Below are positions 16,240 through 21,687 of a DNA stretch of 22,814 bases, piece after piece (position 1 is the stretch's first letter; each line of letters starts with the position of its first letter). This DNA comes from a virus. Under the pieces are notes generated by a model, which had not been told where the DNA came from, searched no databases, and worked only from the letters and a program-made list of their open reading frames with translations. The stretch spans positions 1-22,814 of IMG/VR virus record IMGVR_UViG_3300044858_003082. The stretch is one strand, 5' to 3'. Both the position numbers and the translations under genes were made by a program.

Positions 16240-16592
16240 TGATACACGCGCAGACTATAAACGCAGCCTCCCGCCGGGTAGTAGACACCTACACCCTAGA
16301 GAATAACTATCGGATCAAGATTTACACCTATCACGACAAGACCCGCAAGGCTTACCTAAGTGTAATTAAAGAGTGCGTAGTGAGAGAGACCGATACGCCG
16401 GGGATCTATTTCGAAAGATCCCGCCTATATGCAGACCTTAATCACCTATTAAAGAGTGAGAGGGCGACACGCTACGCGCTTAAGGATCTAACCGCAGCTC
16501 ACGCCGTAGCCCTAGAACTAGGCGCAGACTTACGCGATAAGAGCTTAGCTATCAATGCAGACACACCCGCGCAAGAGTTAGCTAACGCTTAG
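16239..16592 (+). CDS. Early protein of unknown function (117 aa)
   Basis: I place the start at ATG 16239, which overlaps the preceding stop (TAATG) and has GGAGG 7 nt upstream; an in-frame ATG at 16221 would overlap the 46-aa gene. An N-terminal beta-rich half (NNYRIKIYTYHDKTRKAYLS) is followed by a helical half (ERSRLYADLNHLL, LTAAHAVALELGADL). No motif is recognised. It ends in tandem TAG codons. Confidence 0.7.
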   Translation: MIHAQTINAASRRVVDTYTLENNYRIKIYTYHDKTRKAYLSVIKECVVRETDTPGIYFERSRLYADLNHLLKSERATRYALKDLTAAHAVALELGADLRDKSLAINADTPAQELANA

Positions 16593-16597
16593 TAGTG

Positions 16598-16636
16598 TAG
16601 TATCGCACTCTACCTATCCGGTAGAGTGCGGTACTA
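16598..16636 (+). other. Long perfect-looking hairpin (17-bp stem)
   Basis: TAGTATCGCACTCTACC (16598-16614), loop TATCC, then the complementary arm (16620-16636) with one wobble pair. It lies in the gap between the 117-aa and 51-aa genes. No U-tract follows, so it may be a partial terminator, an RNA processing site or a structured regulatory RNA. Confidence 0.65.
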
Positions 16637-16682
16637 TCTTACTAAATTAGTAGGATAGTTAGACAGTAAAGGGGTTAGAGCT

Positions 16683-16838
16683 ATGACAGTAGAGAGAGTG
16701 CGCCATAGTGGCGCGTATGTAATAAGCGATATAGCGGGAGAGGGCGCGGGCGCTTACCTATTTACCCGTACCTACTACGGCTACACGCTTAAGCAAGCTA
16801 AGCAACTATTTAAGATCGCACTAAAGGAGGCTAAGTAA
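16683..16838 (+). CDS. Small early protein (51 aa)
   Basis: ATG at 16683, first gene after the 17-bp hairpin; the stop TAA overlaps the next ATG. It is Gly/Tyr-rich in the middle (GEGAGAYLFTRTYYGY) with a helical, Lys-rich tail (LKQAKQLFKIALKEAK). The tail's AAAGGAGG is the next gene's ribosome site. Unknown family. Confidence 0.6.
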   Translation: MTVERVRHSGAYVISDIAGEGAGAYLFTRTYYGYTLKQAKQLFKIALKEAK

Positions 16839-17044
16839 TGGAGACTATTAACCAACTAATCAATGAGATCTATGAGGACAACTATTCTCACTTAGAGTTC
16901 GATGAAAATATGGGGGGCGAGAGTTGCTCTTGCCCTATCCATACTACGCTTAACACTATCGTTAAGTATAGAGACGGGAAAGAGGGCGATGACGTAGAGA
17001 CAGTATCTTGGTCAAGCTCTAACCCTACGGGAGAGGTAGCGTAA
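16838..17044 (+). CDS. Small acidic protein with CSCPIH motif (68 aa)
   Basis: ATG overlaps the upstream TAA and has GGAGG 7 nt before. The protein is acidic (EIYEDNYSHLEFDENMGG) with a Cys-Ser-Cys-Pro-Ile-His motif that could bind a metal. It ends in the GAG GTA GCG TAA module. Function unknown. Confidence 0.6.
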   Translation: METINQLINEIYEDNYSHLEFDENMGGESCSCPIHTTLNTIVKYRDGKEGDDVETVSWSSSNPTGEVA

Positions 17045-17208
17045 TGAAAGATAACAAGATGTGCCTAAATGATGATTGCTATAACGACAGAGAGTATGGC
17101 GACAAGATTACCTATTGGAAAGATCAATGGGGCAATATAAGGTTTAACGCCAAGATGTTAGACCTATGCTTATTCTGCAGAGTTGAGAGAGATAGGGAGG
17201 TAGCGTAA
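17044..17208 (+). CDS. Small Cys-rich protein (54 aa)
   Basis: TAATG overlap with the previous gene. Cysteines C7 and C12, then C42 and C45 (LCLFC), suggest a small zinc-binding fold. Ends in Glu-Val-Ala, with GGGAGG as ribosome site for the next ATG. Unknown family. Confidence 0.55.
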   Translation: MKDNKMCLNDDCYNDREYGDKITYWKDQWGNIRFNAKMLDLCLFCRVERDREVA

Positions 17209-17342
17209 TGAGCTACGACATCAACAATAATTGCGTAAAGTGTGACCAATATAAGTACGACCAACACAAAAAGAGTTGCGAGTACTATGTAAAAGAGACT
17301 TACTTAGAGTTCATCAAAAGAATTATGGAGGTAGCTAAATGA
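17208..17342 (+). CDS. Small Cys-rich protein (44 aa)
   Basis: TAATG overlap at the start. C9, C12 and C24, with a nearby histidine (H20), form a possible zinc site (CVKCDQYKYDQHKKSC). The tail reads Met-Glu-Val-Ala-Lys, a variant of the same ending, with ATGA overlap to the next gene. Confidence 0.55.
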   Translation: MSYDINNNCVKCDQYKYDQHKKSCEYYVKETYLEFIKRIMEVAK

Positions 17343-17497
17343 AAGATAGATACTTAGTAACACTAGAGATAGAAACCTATGACGGAGATCCTAAAAATTG
17401 GGATTGGTCACACTTATTAGTTAATGACAAAACAAAATTTATCGAAAGTCAATTCAAGGGTAGAGTACTACCGGAAGAGGGAGAGGGTAATGAGTAA
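17339..17497 (+). CDS. Small protein ending GEGNE (52 aa)
   Basis: ATG overlaps the upstream TGA (ATGA). GGAGG lies upstream. Tyr/Trp-rich beta-like N-terminus (RYLVTLEIETYDG, NWDWSH). The last codons (GEGNE) belong to an exact 21-bp repeat shared with the next gene. Unknown function. Confidence 0.55.
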   Translation: MKDRYLVTLEIETYDGDPKNWDWSHLLVNDKTKFIESQFKGRVLPEEGEGNE

Positions 17498-17585
17498 TCT
17501 AAAAGAGTGGGTGGAAGATCGCCAACAAAATGGTGATGATGGAACAGGGTTTGATGATTACGCAGAGGGAGAGGGTAATGAGTAA
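17477..17585 (+). repeat. Exact 21-bp junction repeat (two copies)
   Basis: Copies at 17477-17497 and 17565-17585 are identical. Each contains GAGAGG as ribosome site, an ATG and, in another frame, the TAA ending the previous gene. The first copy ends the 52-aa gene and starts the 31-aa gene; the second ends the 31-aa gene and starts the 44-aa gene. Confidence 0.85.
17490..17585 (+). CDS. Tiny acidic protein ending GEGNE (31 aa)
   Basis: ATG inside the 21-bp junction repeat, overlapping the previous gene by 8 bp. It is a short acidic peptide (DDGTGFDDYAEGEGNE). The weakest gene in the train: the repeat could simply duplicate a junction and leave a spacer peptide. Confidence 0.45.
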   Translation: MSNLKEWVEDRQQNGDDGTGFDDYAEGEGNE

Positions 17586-17712
17586 GTGGACAGTATGGGT
17601 AGGCGGTAGTGAAATGAGTAGTAATCTATTAACTAGAGGACAAGCCGTATCAATAGCTAACGATTGGTTTAATCGTGGTTATGATGATGTAGTAGTAGAG
17701 GAGGTAGCGTAA
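17578..17712 (+). CDS. Small early protein ending EVA (44 aa)
   Basis: I choose the ATG at 17578, within the second junction repeat, rather than the in-frame ATG at 17530, which would lie in the preceding gene. It reads as a small alpha-beta protein (KWTVWVGGSEM, GQAVSIANDWFNRGYDDVVV), similar in layout to phage proteins that follow this pattern but without a named family. Ends in GAGGTAGCGTAA, the junction module. Confidence 0.6.
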   Translation: MSKWTVWVGGSEMSSNLLTRGQAVSIANDWFNRGYDDVVVEEVA

Positions 17713-17870
17713 TGAACAGAGAATACTTAGAGGCTAAGGTAGACCTATGCCTTAATCAAGCTGAGATAGACTTACAACAGGAGGAGATAGCGAGAGCTAT
17801 CGCTAACCTACGCAGGGCGAACTCTGCCCTATCGCAACTGTTCGGGTTTGAGGAGGAGGACAATGAATAA
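17712..17870 (+). CDS. Small coiled-coil-like protein (52 aa)
   Basis: TAATG overlap; GGAGG upstream from the junction module. It is helical with a heptad-like pattern (YLEAKVDLCLNQAEIDLQQ, EEIARAIANLRRANSAL), likely a coiled coil. Its tail GAGGAGGAC also supplies the next gene's ribosome site. Unknown function. Confidence 0.6.
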   Translation: MNREYLEAKVDLCLNQAEIDLQQEEIARAIANLRRANSALSQLFGFEEEDNE

Positions 17871-17982
17871 GATTTCAGATTACAAATACGAGATGTGGTT
17901 CTCAAATTCCTATGCCGTCTTAACTAAGGAGGAGAGTGCATTGTGCCTTGCACGCTGGGTAGAGGAAGGGTGCAATCTATGA
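17863..17982 (+). CDS. Tiny protein (39 aa)
   Basis: ATG overlaps the previous gene by 8 bp, with GGAGGAGGA just upstream. It is a short Tyr/Trp/Cys-containing peptide (YKYEMWFSNSYAVLTKEES, CLARWVEEGC). ATGA overlap with the next gene supports it. Confidence 0.55.
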   Translation: MNKISDYKYEMWFSNSYAVLTKEESALCLARWVEEGCNL

Positions 17983-18278
17983 CTAATTACATAGCAGAAC
18001 AGGTTGCTGAGATGAAAAGAAAACTAGAGAAAGAAGCAAGCAACATCTATACCATACACCCGCGTAAGTCTGAACTGATCCTCTTATATGAGGTAGTGGA
18101 CGAGAGCGGGAGAGCTGAGTGGGGCGGGGCTAATGCTGAGCACGCTATCCAATGGCTTAGCCTTGCGCCAAGAGAGGCACGCATACTGGTAAGTGCTTGG
18201 GATAGTGATGAGGAGGACGCTCACTTAGTAGGGCAGACCATAGACATCACCGAGATAGTAAGGGCAGCTAGCCTATGA
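17979..18278 (+). CDS. Early protein of unknown function (99 aa)
   Basis: ATG at 17979 in an ATGA overlap with the preceding gene; the frame extends further upstream but without a better start. Helical N-terminus (YIAEQVAEMKRKLEKEAS), then beta-like segments (SELILLYEVVDES; ARILVSAWDSDEED). Acidic. No family is recognised. Confidence 0.65.
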   Translation: MTNYIAEQVAEMKRKLEKEASNIYTIHPRKSELILLYEVVDESGRAEWGGANAEHAIQWLSLAPREARILVSAWDSDEEDAHLVGQTIDITEIVRAASL

Positions 18279-18385
18279 CGGAGGATACTGTTAAGTGCAG
18301 TAGGTGTGAAGTTGATACACCAGAGTCTGAAGTAATCGAAGTCCACGCTTGGTGGCTATGTGGTATCTGTTATGACGAAGTATGA
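18275..18385 (+). CDS. Tiny zinc-ribbon protein (36 aa)
   Basis: ATGA overlap with the previous gene. Two Cys-x2-Cys pairs (C8/C11 and C29/C32) 17 residues apart form a classical small zinc ribbon (KCSRCEVD, WWLCGICYDE). Too small for a catalytic domain; a DNA- or protein-binding adaptor is plausible. Confidence 0.65.
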   Translation: MTEDTVKCSRCEVDTPESEVIEVHAWWLCGICYDEV

Positions 18386-18397
18386 GAGGGTAAAAGT

Positions 18398-18481
18398 ATG
18401 ATGTATTGGTTAGGGATAGCTGCGGTAATGGTGATAGTCTATGTACTTATAGTGTGGGAGGACAAGATCAATGGAGAGTAA
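18398..18481 (+). CDS. Tiny single-pass membrane peptide (27 aa)
   Basis: ATG at 18398 with GAGGG 8 nt upstream. It is almost entirely one hydrophobic helix (WLGIAAVMVIVYVLIVW) with an acidic, hydrophilic tail. It overlaps the next gene's start by 11 bp. The position just upstream of the transglycosylase makes a holin-like role possible, but a single 27-aa helix is small for a holin. Confidence 0.5.
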   Translation: MMYWLGIAAVMVIVYVLIVWEDKINGE

Positions 18482-18755
18482 GCAGGTAAGCGGGAAACAA
18501 TCTATCCACTACCGAAATTACAGAAGGGCAAGAGACAAGGCACTCGTGCGCCTAGCGCACCTATACCCAGAGACATACAAGCAATTGCTTGATGAACAAA
18601 GGAGTTTTGATGAGCAAGAGGGCAAGACTTGGATCATTGATAGTAATAGTAGGCTTACTGTGGGCGTTCATACCAGAGCGAACGCAGTCCCCGACGTTGC
18701 CGGACGTACCGATTATGAAAGCCCGGACGAAAGCTACAATGGAGGAGAAGCGTGA
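18471..18755 (+). CDS. Basic RNYRRARDK-type phage protein (94 aa)
   Basis: ATG at 18471 overlapping the previous gene. The N-terminal half is basic and helical (HYRNYRRARDKALVRLAHLY, ETYKQLLDEQ); the EGKTW segment followed by VGVHTRANA resembles small proteins of actinophages of unknown function. The last 48 codons are also read in another frame as the start of the transglycosylase gene, so this tail is dual-coding. The stop overlaps a GTG of a third frame. Confidence 0.7.
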   Translation: MESKQVSGKQSIHYRNYRRARDKALVRLAHLYPETYKQLLDEQRSFDEQEGKTWIIDSNSRLTVGVHTRANAVPDVAGRTDYESPDESYNGGEA

Positions 18756-19044
18756 GAACAAGGCACTTGCAGTTAGTTTCCTCAGAGCACTCGGTTACAA
18801 CGCACAACAGCGAGAGTGTGCGGTCACACTTTGGACCCGTGAGTCCAGGTTCGACCACCTTGCTCGCCCAAGAGACTCTTCGGGCAAACCAATTAGCTCA
18901 GCTTTCGGAATTGCTCAACTGCTTAGAGAACGTAGTGGAGAACCTGAACTACAAATCCTTCACGGCATACGATACATTGGTCACCGCTATGGAGGGAGTG
19001 CGTGTCGCGCTCTTAGCCACTCCGATAGACGGGGTTGGTACTGA
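18610..19044 (+). CDS. Membrane-anchored lytic transglycosylase-like protein (144 aa)
   Basis: Start chosen at ATG 18610 because AAAGGAG lies 5 nt upstream. A basic N-terminus (KRAR) and a hydrophobic helix (about residues 8-21, GSLIVIVGLLWAFIP) make a signal anchor or signal-arrest-release segment. The body (about residues 50-144) fits the lysozyme-like SLT fold: likely catalytic E78 in LWTRESRFDHLA, GIAQ (100-103) and a C-terminal RYGGSACRA..SHSDRRGWY common in actinophage and actinobacterial transglycosylases. Such enzymes cleave the MurNAc-GlcNAc bond of peptidoglycan. The first 146 bp are read in another frame as the 94-aa gene and most of the rest as a possible 101-aa frame. The stop overlaps the ATG of the methyltransferase. 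A role in lysis is likely, entry less so. Confidence 0.8.
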   Translation: MSKRARLGSLIVIVGLLWAFIPERTQSPTLPDVPIMKARTKATMEEKRENKALAVSFLRALGYNAQQRECAVTLWTRESRFDHLARPRDSSGKPISSAFGIAQLLRERSGEPELQILHGIRYIGHRYGGSACRALSHSDRRGWY

Positions 19045-19057
19045 TGAGACTACTTGA
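18752..19057 (+). CDS. Possible third overlapping ORF (101 aa)
   Basis: GTG at 18752 overlaps the 94-aa gene's TGA as GTGA and has GGAGG 6 nt upstream, the ordinary start style of this operon. The frame runs inside the transglycosylase gene in a different frame and 14 bp into the methyltransferase. The translated C-terminal half is helical (LAQLSELLNCLENVVENL). No family, no membrane helix. It may be a real nested gene or a by-product of the transglycosylase frame. Confidence 0.3.
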   Translation: MRTRHLQLVSSEHSVTTHNSESVRSHFGPVSPGSTTLLAQETLRANQLAQLSELLNCLENVVENLNYKSFTAYDTLVTAMEGVRVALLATPIDGVGTDETT

Positions 19058-19685
19058 TCTTTACTGCAAGGCTGGAGGAGCGAGCAAGGGATATGTTGAT
19101 GCTGGCTTTGAGGTTACTGGTATTGACATCAAGAAGCAGAAGCGTTACCCATTTACTTTTATATAGGCAGATTGCTTAGAGATACTGCAAGACTTAGATT
19201 ACTTGCGTACCTTTGATGTGATTGCAGCTAGCCCACCTTGTCAGACACACTCACGCACTCAGCATCTACGTAATGCTCAGGGTAAGAGCACGGATAAGGT
19301 AGATCTGATACCGCAGACAAGAGAAGCTTTGATTGCTAGTGGCGTACCTTACGTGATTGAAAATGTACCGGGTGCTCCATTGATTAACCCGGTACAATTC
19401 TGCGGTTCATCATTTAATCTAAAGGTGCGTAGACATAGACTCTTCGAGTCTAACCTGCAACTAATAGGTTCAGTGTGTGACCATAAGAAGCAGGGGAAAC
19501 CGGTAGGTATCTATGGATCTATGCGTGATGAGATACCTAAAGGTGGACACACGGCAAAGACTATTGAACAAGCACGCGAAGCAATGGGAATTGATTGGAT
19601 GATCTGGGGAGAACTTGTTGAGGCTATCCCACCTGTGTATACTCGTGCTATAGGCAAACAACTAATAGATGTGCTAGGTTCTTAA
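19044..19685 (+). pseudogene. dcm: C5 cytosine DNA methyltransferase interrupted by an in-frame TAG
   Basis: Read through one TAG at 19164-19166, this is a complete short phage C5-methyltransferase of 213 codons. Motif I is LDLYCKAGGASKG (4-16, SAM binding), motif IV has the catalytic Pro-Pro-Cys (ASPPC, C66), motif VI is VIENVPGA (E106-N107-V108), and the tail EAIPPVYTRAIGKQL is the usual motif X end. The enzyme transfers a methyl group from SAM to C5 of cytosine, usually to shield phage DNA from host restriction. The codon before the break is Ile40 and the frame resumes with ADCLEIL. In relatives the residue at this place is usually Gln (FIQAD), so one C-to-T change of CAG explains the stop. 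The gene may be dead, sequence error, or read by a suppressor. A TTG at 19203 cannot restore motif I. Confidence 0.75.
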
Positions 19686-19701
19686 CCCTTTCCTGGCAAA
19701 A

Positions 19702-19736
19702 CAAAAACCCCATCGGCAGAACCGGTGGGGTTTTTG
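19702..19736. terminator. Bidirectional rho-independent terminator
   Basis: A 15-bp stem with one wobble pair and a 5-nt loop (CAGAA), with core CCCCATCGG / CCGGTGGGG flanked by A5 on the left and T5 on the right, so each strand ends in a U-tract. It separates the convergent early (plus) and middle (minus) blocks. Confidence 0.9.
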
Positions 19737-19783
19737 CTAGCACTCACCAGGCGGAATTGCCTGCCGAGAACTTAATCATAACA

Positions 19784-19957
19784 CTATCCACCAGTAGAGT
19801 AAAACCCTTTACCCTTGAAAGTGATAGAGGGCGTGTCCCACTTGCGTACCATAGGTATGTGACAGTCAAAGCAAGATGGCTCACGAGGTTCCTCGTGGAT
19901 ACTGCGTTCAATAGTTAATACGCTGTTGCAATCAGGGCAACGATAGTCGTACTGCAT
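19784..19957 (-). CDS. FmdB-type zinc-ribbon protein (57 aa)
   Basis: Two Cys-x2-Cys pairs (C7/C10 and C29/C32) and a tail reading KGKGFYSTGG match the small FmdB-type zinc ribbons (an RCPDC beginning and a GFYST end are characteristic). These proteins are often called regulatory, with an unproven function. The ATG overlaps the upstream stop (TAATG). The TAG stop falls where family members end, which supports TAG being a normal stop in this phage. Confidence 0.75.
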   Translation of the reverse strand: MQYDYRCPDCNSVLTIERSIHEEPREPSCFDCHIPMVRKWDTPSITFKGKGFYSTGG

Positions 19958-20340
19958 TAGAGCTGCACCGCTTCCTCTATGGGTAGATAACCTACTAACT
20001 TGCTGACCTTGTTAGAACGTGAGAACTCTGTAGTTGCTGGCATCCAATGGTTCAACCACTCAGGTTCTGGTACATCCATCAGGTCAAAAGAAAAGACACC
20101 TTGCGGTGTCGAGTTGATGTAGTAGGGGATAAGATCTCGCTCTGCTGCCTGCGTTATCAGCTTGCGATACTTCATCTCCTCTATCAGTAACGTGGGATAG
20201 TGGGTATGACGACACTTCAACTCTATGTAGTGACCTGCTTGGATAGAGATACAGTCGAAGGCATCATAGATACCTGGTGCTTTCTCTAAGTCAGGATAGA
20301 AACCTTCTCGCAAAAAGGTAAACAATAGTTCTTCGTTCAT
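19957..20340 (-). CDS. PD-(D/E)XK nuclease-like protein (127 aa)
   Basis: The start at ATG 20340 overlaps the sigma-like gene's TGA; an in-frame TTG six bases upstream is the alternative. The core YDAFDCISIQAGHYIELKCR puts D29 before E40-x-K42, the arrangement of the PD-(D/E)XK nuclease superfamily (D, E and K of the active site). It is small, with a beta-rich core and helices around it, as in phage resolvase- or restriction-like nucleases. The motif fit is good but short, so the call is moderate. A DNA-repair or Holliday-junction-related role is possible, the neighbour being Endonuclease VII two genes away. Confidence 0.5.
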   Translation of the reverse strand: MNEELLFTFLREGFYPDLEKAPGIYDAFDCISIQAGHYIELKCRHTHYPTLLIEEMKYRKLITQAAERDLIPYYINSTPQGVFSFDLMDVPEPEWLNHWMPATTEFSRSNKVSKLVGYLPIEEAVQL

Positions 20341-20969
20341 TGCCAAGGTGAGACACCACCTAGATTATCCTGCAATCTACGCAAAGCCTGAGCGCATCTA
20401 CGATCTGCGGTAGAGATGGCACACTCTAATACCTGTGCTATTTGTTGCAGGGTAAAGCTCTCGTGATGGCGCATACGCAAGATAGACTGGTCCTCTTGGT
20501 CTAGTTTGAGAAAGCCCTTCTTGATGTCAATGAGGTTAGCAAGTAGGTTGCCACCTTCTGCCGGTGATGATGAACCTTTAGGTTGCCCATCTCTAATCAT
20601 CTCTTGTGCTTGCTCTAATACTGTGCCATCTATGACTGATGCAATAACAAAGGGTAGCAACTGACCAAGCGTAGCTGACTCGTAATAGGCTTCATCATTA
20701 GTCTGATAGCCAGACTTAGCTGCCTTCTCTTTGCGTGCATAACGTTCGCCTGCACGCTTCATCTGCCAAGCAATGCGTTGCTCGTTGTGCTTGCGTCGCT
20801 CTTCGTTAGGTTCCAGTAGATCAATGATGTGATCTTCTACCCTAGTCATAGCCCACGCCATCAGCTCTTGCTTGATGTCATCCTTCTCAACGTGCTTGTT
20901 ATACCTACGATGGATGGTGTTAGCAACGCTAGGCACTAGGTCATAGATTACTGGGTGCAGTTCAGTCAT
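20337..20969 (-). CDS. Sigma-like transcription factor (210 aa)
   Basis: The ATG at 20969 lies inside the 35-aa gene's end, overlapping by 8 bp, with AGGA just before it; an upstream TTG at 21008 would place most of the extension over that gene. The C-terminal segment (about 150-205) reads KGFLKLDQEDQSILRMRHHE, then SFTLQQIAQVLECAISTADRR, which matches sigma-70 region 4 (helix-turn-helix at about 172-199). The N-terminal half is helical and charged with the dispersed Tyr/Arg/Lys of region 2-like helices (EELMAWAM-like), but the recognition motifs of a full region 2 are not evident. It probably directs RNA polymerase to phage promoters, perhaps the late one. It might be a related activator instead. 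Confidence 0.65.
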   Translation of the reverse strand: MTELHPVIYDLVPSVANTIHRRYNKHVEKDDIKQELMAWAMTRVEDHIIDLLEPNEERRKHNEQRIAWQMKRAGERYARKEKAAKSGYQTNDEAYYESATLGQLLPFVIASVIDGTVLEQAQEMIRDGQPKGSSSPAEGGNLLANLIDIKKGFLKLDQEDQSILRMRHHESFTLQQIAQVLECAISTADRRCAQALRRLQDNLGGVSPWQ

Positions 20970-21069
20970 TGTCCTGCACTTCAGATTCTTTTGTCTTGAC
21001 AGTATCAAGTATGCGTTGAGCCTGGATGTCTAGGGCTTTAGCCCAAGCTGGCTTTGGATGCTCACTCAT
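20962..21069 (-). CDS. Small acidic/basic protein (35 aa)
   Basis: ATG at 21069 with AAGGTGG 4 nt upstream, 8-bp overlap with both neighbours (54-aa gene before, sigma-like gene after). It is a short helical peptide (WAKALDIQAQRILDTVKTK) with no family match. The overlaps on both sides are the support. Confidence 0.55.
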   Translation of the reverse strand: MSEHPKPAWAKALDIQAQRILDTVKTKESEVQDND

Positions 21070-21226
21070 TAGGCCACCTTGATTCAATATAATCGTTTAA
21101 GATTATTGCGTTAAACATTATGTCTGTGTATGTAATAAAGTACGCTTTGTCAGGATCCCTATAACTTGCATCAATTGAAGGCTTATCACCGGAAAGCACG
21201 TAAACAAGTCTTTCTATCTCATCCAT
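21062..21226 (-). CDS. Small protein of unknown function (54 aa)
   Basis: ATG overlaps the Endonuclease VII stop (TAATG). It is acidic, beta/alpha mixed (RLVYVLSGDKPS, AYFITYTDIMFNAIILNDYI). Overlaps the next gene by 8 bp. No family is recognised. Confidence 0.6.
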   Translation of the reverse strand: MDEIERLVYVLSGDKPSIDASYRDPDKAYFITYTDIMFNAIILNDYIESRWPNE

Positions 21227-21687
21227 TAGTTGACCTCGCTATGTCGTTTAATATATGCAGCAATAATATCAAGTGATACATTCCTGTTCTCTATGTTTCC
21301 TAGCATATGGTTACAACCAACACATAGCAGTTCACGAACAGCGCCTGTAGTGTGATTGTGATCTACTGCAAGGATACTCGTAGTCCCGTCTCTACGCTTC
21401 TTAGTTTCTGGTAAACCGCATATGGCGCATAGATGATTCTGCCGTGCCGACATAGATTCATAATCTTCAACGGTAATACCATATCGTTTCTTGTAGTGCT
21501 TGTTACGATTAGCGTTAGGGTTATTCTTTCTATAATTATCTATGTGTTTTCTTGCTTTGGCTTTGTGATACTCAGGGTCAGATGCGTACCTAGCACGTGC
21601 CTGAGCACGTACTTTTTCTGCGTTCTTGGCACGCCACTCACGAGCATAAGCGTTGCGTTCTTCTTTGGTCATCAAGATTTTGGCCAT
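21226..21687 (-). CDS. Recombination endonuclease VII-like (153 aa)
   Basis: This matches Endonuclease VII (T4 gp49 type), which resolves Holliday junctions and branched DNA before packaging. The core is YGITVEDYESMSARQNHLCAI-C onwards: zinc ligands C87/C90 and C122/C125 frame the His-Asn-His active site D109-H110-N111-H112, followed by N126. The N-terminal 60 residues are basic (MAKILMTKEERNAYAREWRA) and probably contact DNA. Start taken at ATG 21687, with GGATGG 3 nt before; a second start at ATG 21672 would overlap the upstream TGA. Its neighbours are replication and modification genes, and it sits with the sigma-like gene in one operon. Confidence 0.9.
   Translation of the reverse strand: MAKILMTKEERNAYAREWRAKNAEKVRAQARARYASDPEYHKAKARKHIDNYRKNNPNANRNKHYKKRYGITVEDYESMSARQNHLCAICGLPETKKRRDGTTSILAVDHNHTTGAVRELLCVGCNHMLGNIENRNVSLDIIAAYIKRHSEVN

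Noticed and set aside
19044-19685. Genome-wide recoding of TAG as Gln
   Set aside because: TAG ends the FmdB-type gene exactly at its usual C-terminus, and ends two early genes (one with tandem TAG). A recoded phage would not keep these.
19203-19685. Independent 160-residue gene starting at TTG 19203
   Set aside because: It lacks methyltransferase motif I and has no ribosome site; it is the downstream half of the interrupted gene.
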